Part shown: positions 16,772 through 25,694 of the stretch, one piece after another
Position numbering within the stretch: the first letter of the stretch is position 1
Layout of the letters: each line of letters begins with the position of its first letter
NCBI RefSeq assembly: GCF_004295585.1
Contig: NZ_AP019400.1
Span: 959,501-1,023,500, forward strand
DNA length: 64,000 bases
From: Cohnella abietis
Lineage (GTDB): Bacteria > Bacillota > Bacilli > Paenibacillales > Paenibacillaceae
Direction of reading: 5' to 3'
Made by a program: the position numbers and the translations under genes
The notes under the pieces: generated by a model
Database searches by the model: none
The model's input: only the letters and a program-made list of their open reading frames with translations
What the model was told of the DNA's origin: nothing

Positions 16772-18115
16772 ATGAAGCTGTTTATTCATCGCAAGGATTT
16801 ACGAATTACGGATTTGCCAGCATTTGATTATATAAGGACGCTCGGTGATTCCAGCCTGCATATATTGATCCTTGACCCCTATTTGTTGCGTAATGGTAGG
16901 CATAATGAGCATAGTGGCGTTCAATTTCTGCGACATGCGGGTCGTCTTCGGGAAGCGTATGCCCGGGAAAATGCAACTCTGCATATCTATTATGGAGAAC
17001 CTGCGATAGTCTTACGCTGGTTACTAGAGCAGCATCCTACTATAGATGAACTGATCTATCATCAGGACTTCACACCCTATGCTATTGGGCGAGATCGTCA
17101 AATAGCTCAAGTAGCTATGGACGCTGATGTTAGGGTCACAGCTTTGCCGGATCTCACACTTATCTCGCTAGCAAGCTTTCACCAGATGTCCGGACGAAGT
17201 GAAGGCTATAAGGTGTTCACACCCTTTTACCGCAAATGGTTGGATTACTTGCAGGATTTCTACCATCCTCCATTTACAACTAGCCTAAAGGAACTGTCTC
17301 CTATTGTAGGAGAGATTTCGGGGGATTCAGCGGAGTCATTTGTTGTACCGATGCATCTGCAAGAGGTGATGCTGGAGGAGAATCATCCGATTTCTCCCGA
17401 AGAGGTGTTAGAAGACTTTCTGGATGAGAAGATCGTACAATACGCAAACAACAGAGATAAGTATGCCATAGATGCTACGAGCGGGATTAGCCGTTTTTTG
17501 AATGTAGGTGCCATATCGGTAAGGACTGTCTATGAGAAGCTTATGCTACATTCAGACGCAGTCGAAAGCTGGAAACGCCAGCTAGCTTGGCGGGATTTCT
17601 ATATTTATCAAGCTCATATGGACCCTCGTTTTTTCCGTTATGAGAAGGAGTTCGATCTCTCTCCACTGAATGAGCAATATTTTCGCGCATGGTCGGAGGG
17701 GAAGACTGGTATTCCTATTATCGATGCAGCGATGCGGGAGCTCAATGAGACAGGGTGCATGCCCAACCGACTGCGCATGGTAACAGCGATGTTTCTCACG
17801 AAAAATTTACTCTGTCCCTTTACCTACGGGGAACGGTACTTCCGTCTTAAGCTGATGGATTATGATAATGTGCTAAACCGCGGGGGATGGTTGTGGTGCT
17901 CATCGCTGGGGTTTGATGCTGCGCCTTATTTTCGAATTATGAACCCAGTCACACAATCGCAGACTCATGATCCTAGCGGTGCTTATCTTAGACGTTGGCT
18001 TCCGGAGCTTGCTCATTTAAGTGATAAACAAATTCATCTGCCCCAGCCGAATGCCATCGTGGATTTGAAGATTTCACGCGCAAGGGCTATTGAAGTCTAC
18101 AAAAATATTGTTTGA
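16772..18115 (+). CDS. phr: Deoxyribodipyrimidine photolyase
   Basis: This 447-aa flavoprotein repairs cyclobutane pyrimidine dimers using light. The N-terminal alpha/beta antenna domain begins KLFIHRKDLRITDLPAFDYI. The C-terminal FAD domain has LAWRDFYIYQ, the DAAMRELNETGCMPNRLRM block, and NRGGWLWCSSLGFDAAPYFR then MNPVTQS, the usual class I photolyase signatures. The length is standard. GGAG lies eight bases before the ATG. It is divergent from the methyltransferase gene with about 120 bp between coding regions. Confidence 0.93.
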   Translation: MKLFIHRKDLRITDLPAFDYIRTLGDSSLHILILDPYLLRNGRHNEHSGVQFLRHAGRLREAYARENATLHIYYGEPAIVLRWLLEQHPTIDELIYHQDFTPYAIGRDRQIAQVAMDADVRVTALPDLTLISLASFHQMSGRSEGYKVFTPFYRKWLDYLQDFYHPPFTTSLKELSPIVGEISGDSAESFVVPMHLQEVMLEENHPISPEEVLEDFLDEKIVQYANNRDKYAIDATSGISRFLNVGAISVRTVYEKLMLHSDAVESWKRQLAWRDFYIYQAHMDPRFFRYEKEFDLSPLNEQYFRAWSEGKTGIPIIDAAMRELNETGCMPNRLRMVTAMFLTKNLLCPFTYGERYFRLKLMDYDNVLNRGGWLWCSSLGFDAAPYFRIMNPVTQSQTHDPSGAYLRRWLPELAHLSDKQIHLPQPNAIVDLKISRARAIEVYKNIV

Positions 18116-18189
18116 TAGGGCGTGTCTAGTTTAGCTCATTTACTGTATAATTTTTCTATTAGTGTTAAGAGGGAGAGTACAGTTAATAG

Positions 18190-21100
18190 ATGCTGACCAT
18201 AGGCGATAAAATGCTGCGTTTGATCTGGGGAAATACGGATGAAGATAAGAAAGAGAACACCCGGGTTATAGGGCTGTTCTTTTATTTGTTTTGCGTTGTT
18301 TCGGCCTCAACGCTAGGCAGAACAGCAGCGGATACATTGTTCCTGTCACGCTTCAATGCATCACAGCTGTCTTTGATGTATTTGCCACAGGCAGCATCGT
18401 TGATTATAGCCGGAATTCTCTTTCAGCGATATGGTAGCCGAGTTCGTCTGGACCGACTTATTTTCTTTCTTATCCCTGCTGTCTCTATACTCGTAGTGTT
18501 GTCCCGAATCGGTGTTGGACTAGACCTCGTTTGGGTTTATCCTACTATATATGTCGGTTACGACGTCATTAACTTTCTCATGATCGTCTGCTTCTGGCAG
18601 TTCGCATCCTCTGTCCTTGATCAACGGAAGGCTAAGAAAACCATTCCTCTAGTCGGAAGTGGGGGGATAGTTGGAGGGATCATAAGCGGTTTTGGGTTAA
18701 AGCTGATAGCGCCGCTGGTGGGCACCGCAAATCTGATCTATATTTACGCTGGACTCCAGCTACTCGCCTTAGTAGCGGTATTCTTCGTAAGACGGCTGAG
18801 TATGGGAGCAACAGAAGCCTTTGACAGCCCGCAACCTACCAAGACTAAATCGGATAAACGAACGAAGGAATCGAATGCCGGTCTATTCAAGAATGTCCCT
18901 CATTTGAAATATGTGGCTATTATGTCTGCTGCGCTCGTTATTTCTTTAACGCTTATTGATTACCAATTCAAAGTCATCTTAAGGGGCACTCTGCAAAATG
19001 ATGCTTTGGCGGGGTTCATGGGTAGCTTCTATGGGTTTTCTGGCTTGTGTGCGTTGCTCGTACAGCTGTTCGTAGCGGGTAAGCTAGTAAGCCGTTTCGG
19101 AGTTATGACTTCGATTCTGGTATTCCCTGTTGCCTTATTCGCAGGAAGTATAGGCATTCTGTTCATCCCTGTTCTAGCAATGGCTATTCTAGTCAAGGGT
19201 AGTGATAAGGTTGTAGGTGACACGATTTATTCTTCGGTTAACCAGCTCATCATGTTTCCAATCTCTCCGAAATGGCGAAATCGAGCCAAGGGATTTCTTG
19301 ATGGCGTTATTCGTAATGGAGCCAAGGGTGTTGCCGCGGTCAGCTTAATTATTCTATCGCCACTACTAAGCGCGCGGGAACTTAGCTTTATCATCGTCCC
19401 GTTGTTAGGTGTGGGGATTTATGCGGCTATTCGGGTTAAGAAGGCTTACTTGCAGATGCTTCTGTCTACATTAGAAAAGCGTGGTGACGAGCTTCAAGAA
19501 GGCGAGCTAGATCTGATGGATCCGGCCAGTCGTCAATTGTTAGTTGGAGCGCTCGGAAGTGCGGATCGCCAGCAAGCATTGTATGCGTTGCGGGTTTTAG
19601 GCAATTTGAATGAATTTGATCTAACTCCATACATTCCTGATTTGCTTCGTCATTCTTCTCCGGAGGTGAGTGTGGAAGCCTTGATCTATGTGGAGCGGAC
19701 AAAGCCCACTGGCATGGAGAAAGAGCTTGTAAAAATATTAAGTGAGACTGCTACTAGTGATAAAAGAGTACAATCGCAGGCACTTATTGCGCTCGCGGCC
19801 TATGCTGAGGAGGAGTATCTGGAGATCATATCCCAGAGGCTGGAAGCAGATGAGGTTGAAATAAAGGCCGGGGCTATCGCGGGACTTATTAAATATTACG
19901 GAATTGAAGGGATGTTTCAGGCTGTTGGAACACTTAAAGCCTTAATTGAAAGTGCTAAAGAAGAAGAGAGAACAGCAATGGCTTCGCTCTTCGGTCGAAT
20001 TGGCATTAGAGAGTTCTACAAGCCGCTCCTTTCTCTGCTGCAGGATCCATCGCCGGATGTTCGTAGATGTGCCTTAAGCTCTGCGGCAATATTACGCGTG
20101 CCTGAGCTTGTTCCCTATTTAGTACCTTTGCTCCAGGAAAGTAAAACTCGCTCGGATGCAATCGATACCTTGGCTTCATATGAAGATAAAGTCATTTTAC
20201 CCCTGCTTGAGCCTTATCTTGATGGGGAAGTGGCTGCTTTGCACGTGCCTAAGGTATTTGAAAGAATAGGGACCAAGGTAGCCTTCCAGCATCTGATTCG
20301 GAAATATGCGGCGGTACGTTATGATATGCGGGGGAAGCTGCTTGAAGCAATGGTCGGGATACGAAGTAAAGATATTCAGGTAGATCATAAAGAAATTGAA
20401 CGATTAGCTCTTATGGAGCTTAGAGACTATGGCCGTTTTGCTGCGCATAATAATTGGAATCCTGAGACTATCGATGATAATGAGGTGTGGAATGCTGTAG
20501 AGCAGCTACGCTCAGCGACATTCCGTAGGGTTTTTCAGCTGTTGGGTCTAGCTTATGATGTAAACACGATAGATGCGGTTTACCTTGGATGGAGCGAAGG
20601 AGACGCTAGAAGACAGGCCAATGCTACAGAGATCATGGACCAGATGCTTCAAGGTGAACTGCGTACAGAGCTGACCAAGTGGATGATGGCACCGCGGACG
20701 GCTACCTCGGAGAAAGGTGTCTCTTCAAAAGCGAGAAGCTGGAACTGGCTGTATGATCACGGGGACGAAGGAATACGTAGAGCTATTCATTTTGCGATGC
20801 TGGAAGAGGGGGGCGGCCTTCTGGTTGAGGAATTCAAGGATGGCGCTTTGCTGGCTAATAGGTCGGAAAATGAAGCTTTACGAGAGAGTATGTGGGCGAT
20901 TCGGGCGCTTAGAAATGCATCCTTGTTCGAGGGATTCACGAGTAGAGATCTAATGTCTATCGTTCAGTATACAAAGTTAATTCAAGTTCCGATGGGGGAG
21001 CTCGTATTTCAGGAAAAAGACCCGGGAGATTCGCTGTACTTGATCAGAGAAGGTCGGGCAGGCGTGTATCGGGATGGGGATTTAGTGGATGAACAATTGG

Positions 21101-21801
21101 CGGGAGATAGCTTTGGTCAGACTTCAGTGCTGACAAGAAGACTGCGTACAGCTACTATTCGCGCGGAAACGGATTTAAGCTTGCTGCGTTTAGACTCCTC
21201 GGATTTCTATGAAGCAATGTTTGACAGGACAGAGCTGGCGTTGGAAATGATGAAAAGGCTGTCCCGTAAGCTCCGTTCAGCAATGGCTGATCAGAAGCAA
21301 ACGGCTCAGGTGGAGACGGGTACTTCCGTGGAGCATGTAGCTCAAGGTGCTGCTACTGTGGAAGGTTCGGTCATCAATAATGAGTCGCAGAGTCAGGTGA
21401 TATTGCGTAGAGTACTTGTGCTGCAGAAGATTGAGCTGTTCGCACATTTGTTTCCGGAAGACTTCATTCGTCTAGCGCACCGAGTGGAGGAGGTTGTCTA
21501 TGAGCCGGGTGAAGTCATCTGCCGCTTGGATGAATATGGCGATACAATGTTCGGTATTATTGAAGGTGGCATTCGTGTTCACCGAGGTTCGGAAACTTTG
21601 GCTAATCTCGGAGTTGGGCAATGCTTCGGGGAGATGGCCATTATCGATAGCGGTCCTCGCTCAGCAGATTGCACGGCTGTAGAGCATACCGTCCTGCTGA
21701 GGCTGCATCGGCATCAGGTATTCTCCTTCTGCTTCCAGCAGATCGATGTGCTGAAAAGCATGGTCAAGGTGCTAGCCGACCGCTTGCGGGAGACTGCTTA
21801 G
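18190..21801 (+). CDS. Transporter-HEAT-repeat-double cNMP-binding fusion protein
   Basis: This is a 1203-aa multidomain membrane protein. Residues 25-425 form an MFS-like or nucleotide-translocase-like region with about 12 hydrophobic segments (GRTAADTLFLSRF, LVGSGGIVGGIISGFG, VVGDTIYSSVNQLIMFPISP). Residues 440-870 are helical HEAT-type repeats (PDVRRCALSSAAILRVPELV, SPEVSVEALIYV). Two cyclic-nucleotide-binding-type domains follow: about 915-1035 (LYLIREGRAGVYRDGDLV, GDSFGQTSVL) and about 1080-1200 (FGIIEGGIRVHRGS, GQCFGEMAIIDSGPRSADC). The second keeps the FGE-(x)n-R-(S/T)A phosphate-binding cassette; the first has FGQ and RTAT, so its ligand binding is less certain. The role is unknown; regulated transport or membrane signalling is plausible. 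A purine-rich GGGAG lies 11 bases before the ATG. Confidence 0.8.
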   Translation: MLTIGDKMLRLIWGNTDEDKKENTRVIGLFFYLFCVVSASTLGRTAADTLFLSRFNASQLSLMYLPQAASLIIAGILFQRYGSRVRLDRLIFFLIPAVSILVVLSRIGVGLDLVWVYPTIYVGYDVINFLMIVCFWQFASSVLDQRKAKKTIPLVGSGGIVGGIISGFGLKLIAPLVGTANLIYIYAGLQLLALVAVFFVRRLSMGATEAFDSPQPTKTKSDKRTKESNAGLFKNVPHLKYVAIMSAALVISLTLIDYQFKVILRGTLQNDALAGFMGSFYGFSGLCALLVQLFVAGKLVSRFGVMTSILVFPVALFAGSIGILFIPVLAMAILVKGSDKVVGDTIYSSVNQLIMFPISPKWRNRAKGFLDGVIRNGAKGVAAVSLIILSPLLSARELSFIIVPLLGVGIYAAIRVKKAYLQMLLSTLEKRGDELQEGELDLMDPASRQLLVGALGSADRQQALYALRVLGNLNEFDLTPYIPDLLRHSSPEVSVEALIYVERTKPTGMEKELVKILSETATSDKRVQSQALIALAAYAEEEYLEIISQRLEADEVEIKAGAIAGLIKYYGIEGMFQAVGTLKALIESAKEEERTAMASLFGRIGIREFYKPLLSLLQDPSPDVRRCALSSAAILRVPELVPYLVPLLQESKTRSDAIDTLASYEDKVILPLLEPYLDGEVAALHVPKVFERIGTKVAFQHLIRKYAAVRYDMRGKLLEAMVGIRSKDIQVDHKEIERLALMELRDYGRFAAHNNWNPETIDDNEVWNAVEQLRSATFRRVFQLLGLAYDVNTIDAVYLGWSEGDARRQANATEIMDQMLQGELRTELTKWMMAPRTATSEKGVSSKARSWNWLYDHGDEGIRRAIHFAMLEEGGGLLVEEFKDGALLANRSENEALRESMWAIRALRNASLFEGFTSRDLMSIVQYTKLIQVPMGELVFQEKDPGDSLYLIREGRAGVYRDGDLVDEQLAGDSFGQTSVLTRRLRTATIRAETDLSLLRLDSSDFYEAMFDRTELALEMMKRLSRKLRSAMADQKQTAQVETGTSVEHVAQGAATVEGSVINNESQSQVILRRVLVLQKIELFAHLFPEDFIRLAHRVEEVVYEPGEVICRLDEYGDTMFGIIEGGIRVHRGSETLANLGVGQCFGEMAIIDSGPRSADCTAVEHTVLLRLHRHQVFSFCFQQIDVLKSMVKVLADRLRETA

Positions 21802-21819
21802 GTGGGGATTACCTCGCTC

Positions 21820-22140
21820 TGGCACCGACTAACTCGCGCGTTAAGCGGAGGCACGGACTAATTCGAGCGTGGCAGGGTGCAGATGTGCGTAGCTGAGCGG
21901 AGATGCCGACTAACTCGAGCTTGGTATGGTGCAAAGGTGGAGAGTTAAGCGGAGTGGCCGACTAATTCGAGCTTGGTATGATGCAGATGTGGGTAGCTAA
22001 GAGGAGAAGCCGACTAATTCGATCGTGGCAGGGTGCAGATGTGGAGAGTTAAGCGGAGATGCCGACTAATTCGACGTGACAGGGTGCAGATGTGGGTATC
22101 TAAGCGGAGTGACCGACTAATTCGCGTGTGGCAGTGTGCA
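21820..22140. repeat. Tandem array 2: 52-bp units
   Basis: The core GACTAAYTCGAGC occurs at 21827 (partial unit), 21856, 21908, 21960, 22012, 22064 and 22115, giving four spacings of exactly 52 and one of 51. Between cores run GGTGCAGATGTGGAGAGTTAAGCGGAG-like sequences. It fills the gap between the end of the HEAT/cNMP gene and the terminator of the convergent membrane-protein gene. It has the same unit type as array 3. Confidence 0.93.
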
Positions 22141-22161
22141 GAGGGGAATTTTGAAATGAAG

Positions 22162-22188
22162 AAAGAGCCCGAGTGTCCTGGGCTCTTT
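22162..22188 (-). terminator. Terminator of the 285-aa membrane protein gene
   Basis: AAAGAGCCC pairs with GGGCTCTTT over a 9-base loop, just downstream of the minus-strand gene; the A-rich flank gives a T-rich tail on the minus strand. Confidence 0.85.
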
Positions 22189-22207
22189 CATTGTCTGTAT
22201 CTTAGAT

Positions 22208-23065
22208 TTAATCGTCATCATCACTGCGCTCAGGATGGTAGTTATAATCACTGTCTTTATTATTACTTTCTCCCCATGACCGCCCTGCATCGCTATCATA
22301 TTGTTCAACCGTGTTTCGATCTAAATTCCACATCCGTGCGTTATCCGCTTGTATAGCTGCATTATCACGATCATTTTGCTTTCTCTTAGCGAGATCGTCA
22401 CCATCATCATAAGAATTGTGACGATTTCTTTCGTCGTCACGCCCGCCGTAATAGTCGCCAGAGTATCCTTTAGAAGAGGAAACTTTGACACTGGCGAACA
22501 TAAAGACGAGAAATGTAAAGATAAACAAAAATGGATATACATAAATCAATTTATCGTGTAAATAAAAGAAGGGTGCTTGCGAGAGTGCATAGGCGAATCT
22601 CGCTTTCAAGAAAGCGCCATCCAAAACAGATGTGAAAGATGCTTGTAAAATGGCATAAATGAAATAACAAAGCATATACAAGCTTAGCAGTCTTGTTGTA
22701 CGTCTGAAGTACCAGCCGTATAACAAACAAGGCACAATAACAATGCTCATAATTTTTAATGGTTGGTGGATACTGGAGAGATTAAACATCAAGTATCCAA
22801 ACATCCCGTACGAAATAGCAGCATATAAACGGCTCCATATATCGTATTTTTTCTTTTTGGCCAAATACAGCATGCATGTAAAAACTAACAAAAACACAAC
22901 CGGATACCAGAATTGCGTCGGTGTATAGGACCACCATCCATAATACTCCTCATTCATCACGACATTAATAACCCCAATAAGGAGTGGGTGGAATAATTTC
23001 ATATACAAAAAAGACAAAGCTAGGAATATAAAGAAGACATCTAATTTTCTTGCGTGCTTATACAT
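22208..23065 (-). CDS. Unidentified polytopic membrane protein with charged tail
   Basis: This 285-aa protein has about seven hydrophobic segments in residues 8-195 (for example FFIFLALSFLYMKLFHPLLI, FWYPVVFLLVFTCMLYLA and YVYPFLFIFTFLVFMFASV). A very hydrophilic cytoplasmic tail of about 85 residues is rich in Asp, Arg, Asn and Tyr and ends in SDDDD. No family is recognised. Its ATG has AAAGGATG nine bases upstream. The gene stands alone between two convergent 52-bp arrays. It uses more AT-rich codons than the neighbouring HEAT/cNMP gene. Confidence 0.75.
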   Translation of the reverse strand: MYKHARKLDVFFIFLALSFLYMKLFHPLLIGVINVVMNEEYYGWWSYTPTQFWYPVVFLLVFTCMLYLAKKKKYDIWSRLYAAISYGMFGYLMFNLSSIHQPLKIMSIVIVPCLLYGWYFRRTTRLLSLYMLCYFIYAILQASFTSVLDGAFLKARFAYALSQAPFFYLHDKLIYVYPFLFIFTFLVFMFASVKVSSSKGYSGDYYGGRDDERNRHNSYDDGDDLAKRKQNDRDNAAIQADNARMWNLDRNTVEQYDSDAGRSWGESNNKDSDYNYHPERSDDDD

Positions 23066-23334
23066 GTATATTCATCCTTTTATAAAATATAAAATCCGAA
23101 TGCTACTTCTATGTACTCTGATAAACCACCTCCTACTGAAAATAGTCGTAGCTCAAATAATACCATTTGAACTACCTCTTTAGCACTATGTTTTTTGAGA
23201 GGTGGATTGATTTTTGCTCCGTCCTGCTCTGCTCAAGATGCCGCTCTGTGGGAATCAGAATGATTATCTATTGCCAATTTTCAGGGGATTTGATATCTTA
23301 AATGTAATAACTAACGAAAATACGCGTGAAGCAC
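23066..23334. other. Divergent intergenic region, no gene recognised
   Basis: About 270 bp separate the membrane-protein start from the hairpin before the next plus-strand gene. I see the AT-rich upstream region of the minus-strand gene and one 37-codon plus-strand frame beginning at about 23193 without a ribosome binding site, which I do not accept as a gene. Confidence 0.4.
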
Positions 23335-23374
23335 ACGCCACTAACTCCTTTTTGGAGCTGGTGGCGTTTTTATT
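23335..23374 (+). terminator. Terminator-like hairpin just upstream of the next gene
   Basis: ACGCCACTAACTCC pairs imperfectly with GGAGCTGGTGGCGT and is followed by TTTTTATTTT. It ends only about seven bases before the ribosome binding site of the gene at 23396, and no gene precedes it on this strand, so it could act as a leader attenuator. Confidence 0.6.
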
Positions 23375-23395
23375 TTCCTCGAAGGAGTGGTTGAG

Positions 23396-24064
23396 ATGTT
23401 TGAGAAGAAGTATGCAGACTTTTGGAAGGAGCAAGTCCGGGGAGTTAGTGGTCAACGACTGGAGATGCTCCAAAGGGATTTAACGGGTACAAAAAAGCTG
23501 TTGGAGGGGGTGCTTTTGCCGGTTTTCGGTTCTTTTGAAGAGTTGTCTCTTGAGTATGAGTTGGTCAGTCTCTCAGGCACAAAAATATACGGAGATGTAT
23601 GTCACCCTCAGCTTAGATTAGTGTTCGAGGAAGACCATTACGTCACCCATGCTGAGAAGATCACAAGAGACCGCTTCTCATTTGAGAGGGCACGAGCGCG
23701 CTCAGTGGCCGTACTTGGGTACACTTATTTTCCGTATAGTCGGGACGAGTTAGAGAAAAAGCCGGAATTTTGTCAAAGGAACCTGTACGAATTGATAGGG
23801 AGAATTGGAGGTGTTGAAAAATCAGGATTGTACCATTTACCTGTTTATGAGCGGGAGCTGATGAGATTCGCTATTTTACGTAATAAACCGTTTCAATTAC
23901 CGGTAGCGTGTGAATGGCTTCAACTTAAGAGGGAGGCTTGCAGAAAAATAATAAAGAATTTGGAACTCAAAGATATGTTATACCCATTAGGCGGGGGGAG
24001 TGTTAGGTGTCACGAGTTTATGATAACAGAAAAGGGGGCGTCTTTGCTGTATCAGCGTACGTAG
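23396..24064 (+). CDS. Protein with possible PD-(D/E)XK nuclease-like fold and C-terminal winged helix
   Basis: This 222-aa protein starts at an ATG with GAAGGAG eight bases upstream; an in-frame GTG three codons earlier overlaps that site. Residues 60-118 read GTKIYGDVCHPQLRLVFEED, then HAEKITRDRFSFERARARSV and LGYTYFPYSRDEL. The order acidic residue (D67), E-containing strand (E78/E79), conserved His85, R-D-R helix and a strand ending before DEL recalls the DUF559/Vsr-like nuclease fold. The C-terminal 70 residues (VACEWLQLKREACRKIIKNL, then EFMITEKGASLL) look like a winged helix. I know no named family. It is flanked by 52-bp arrays 2 and 3, with a hairpin just upstream. Confidence 0.6.
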   Translation: MFEKKYADFWKEQVRGVSGQRLEMLQRDLTGTKKLLEGVLLPVFGSFEELSLEYELVSLSGTKIYGDVCHPQLRLVFEEDHYVTHAEKITRDRFSFERARARSVAVLGYTYFPYSRDELEKKPEFCQRNLYELIGRIGGVEKSGLYHLPVYERELMRFAILRNKPFQLPVACEWLQLKREACRKIIKNLELKDMLYPLGGGSVRCHEFMITEKGASLLYQRT

Positions 24065-24114
24065 TCATGGGCTATTAAAGGAGAGACAATATTGTAGGAA
24101 AGACTGAGAAGAAA

Positions 24115-24718
24115 TGAGTGGTTCCGCGTACTAATTCGTGCGTGGAGGGGAGCAGAGGTAGATAGTTAAGAGGAGCCGCCGACTAATTCGAGCGTGGCAG
24201 AGTGCGAAGGTGGAGAGTTAAGAGGAGCCGCCGACTAATTCGTGGGTGGCAAGGTGCGAAGGATGAAAGTTAAGAGGAGCCGCCGACTAATTCGAGCGTG
24301 GCAAGGTGCGGAGGTGGAGAGTTAAGAGGAGATGCCGACTAATTCGAGCGTGGCAAGGTGCGAAGGTGGAGAGCTAAGAGGAGCCGCCGACTAACTCGAG
24401 CGTGACAAGGTGCGGAGGTAGATAGTTAAGAGGAGCCGCCGACTAACTCGAGCGTGACAAGGTGCGAAGGTGGAGAGTTAAGAGGAGATGCTGACTAACT
24501 CGAGCGTTGCAAGGTTCGGAGGTGGAGAGTTAAGAGGAGATGCCGACTAATTCGAGCGTGACAAGGTGCGAAGGTGCAGAGTTAAGAGGAGCCGCCGACT
24601 AATTCGAGCGTGACAAGGTGCGAAGGATGAAAGTTAAGAGGAGATGCCGACTAATTCGAGCGTGGCAAGGTGCGGAGGTGGAGAGTTAAGAGGAGATGCC
24701 GACTAATTCGAGCGCTGT
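24115..24718. repeat. Tandem array 3: 12 units, exact 52-bp period
   Basis: The core ACTAAYTCGAGCG recurs at 24130, 24182, 24234, 24286, 24338, 24390, 24442, 24494, 24546, 24598, 24650 and 24702: eleven spacings, all exactly 52 bp. Units are highly similar (AAGAGGAGCCGCCGACTAAT, then TCGAGCGTGGCAAGGTGCGA, AGGTGGAGAGTT) with two variants of the segment before the core (GCCGCCG or GATGCCG). It fills the convergent gap between the nuclease-like gene and the cyclophilin terminator. No spacers differ, so it is not a CRISPR. Confidence 0.97.
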
Positions 24719-24745
24719 GGGGATCAGAGCTGCGCGAGCCTACAT

Positions 24746-24793
24746 AAAAAAAGCCTTCAAAACCACAAAAACAGTGGTGTTGAAGGCTTTTGT
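24746..24793 (-). terminator. Terminator of the cyclophilin gene
   Basis: AAAAGCCTTCAA pairs with TTGAAGGCTTTT, with an inner ACCAC/GTGGT stem; the A-rich left flank is a T tract on the minus strand. Confidence 0.9.
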
Positions 24794-24826
24794 ACTAGAT
24801 AAAGGGGAACTATTGGTTAAATGCTG

Positions 24827-25525
24827 TTACTTAATGATTTCCGGTTCTGGAGCATCGACACCGCGAGTGTCCACGGTAACCTTTTGCATAATTGGTGGTG
24901 TTGTTGGACGGTCGTTGGCGCCAGTAGGAAGAGCAACGATTTCGTTAACGACATCCATGCCTTCGATTACTTTACCGAACGCAGCATATGCTCCATCCAA
25001 ATGAGGAGAATTTGCTACCATCAAGAAAAACTGGGAGCCAGCACTGTTTGGATCTTGCGCACGGGCCATGGATAATACGCCAGCCGTATGCTTAAGCTTG
25101 TTCTCAAAGCCATTCTGAGTAAACTCACCAGCGATAGAGTAGCCTGGGCCGCCCATGCCTGTTCCATCAGGATCGCCACCTTGAATCATGAAGCCAGGAA
25201 TAACACGGTGGAAAATCGTGCCGTCGTAGAAGCCTTTTTTCACAAGGGAGATGAAATTGTTTACGCTATTTGGTGCAACTTTAGGGTAAAGCTCAACTTT
25301 AATTGTCTTACCGCTATCCATTTCAATAGTGACGATAGGGTTATCGCCAGATGTGTCTACTTCGCTCATTGGTGTAGCCTCCTGTGTGGGTGCAGCGCCG
25401 TTACCATTGGTAGCCGTTGCATCTGTTGAGTTATTTTTTCTTTCCTTATCTCCGCACCCTGTTAAGATGAGCAGAAGTGCAAAGATCGTAAGCAGCGAAA
25501 CAACCAAGCGGTTTTTTGCAATCAT
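24827..25525 (-). CDS. Cyclophilin-type peptidyl-prolyl isomerase lipoprotein
   Basis: This 232-aa protein has a lipoprotein signal peptide (lipobox LLTG-C or nearby, sequence LLILTGCGDKERK), a Thr/Ala/Asn-rich tether to about residue 60, and a complete cyclophilin domain. The active-site segment is GTIFHRVIPGFMIQGGDP, followed by SAGSQFFLM and YAAFGKVIEG. It should catalyse proline isomerisation in secreted proteins at the outer face of the membrane. AAGGGG precedes the ATG. It is monocistronic, between array 3 and the divergent ABC exporter genes. Confidence 0.93.
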   Translation of the reverse strand: MIAKNRLVVSLLTIFALLLILTGCGDKERKNNSTDATATNGNGAAPTQEATPMSEVDTSGDNPIVTIEMDSGKTIKVELYPKVAPNSVNNFISLVKKGFYDGTIFHRVIPGFMIQGGDPDGTGMGGPGYSIAGEFTQNGFENKLKHTAGVLSMARAQDPNSAGSQFFLMVANSPHLDGAYAAFGKVIEGMDVVNEIVALPTGANDRPTTPPIMQKVTVDTRGVDAPEPEIIK

Positions 25526-25694
25526 GGATCAGGTCCCCTTGTCTCTTTTTCATTCTGTATCATATCATTTGCTGAGCACGGAATCCACCTTCAGGGTTTC
25601 CAGTCGCACTAAAATGTGGGTAAAATAGAAGTACAATGTTCATAGTTGCGGACACGGATTACTTTAGAGCGCCTAATGCACTGGGGGACACGTA

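Noticed and set aside
23193-23306. 37-codon plus-strand frame (MFFERWIDFCSV...)
   Set aside because: No ribosome binding site, Cys-rich random-looking composition, and it runs into the region before the hairpin.
24115-24718. Possible CRISPR array
   Set aside because: The whole 52-bp unit is repeated; there are no distinct spacers and no cas genes.
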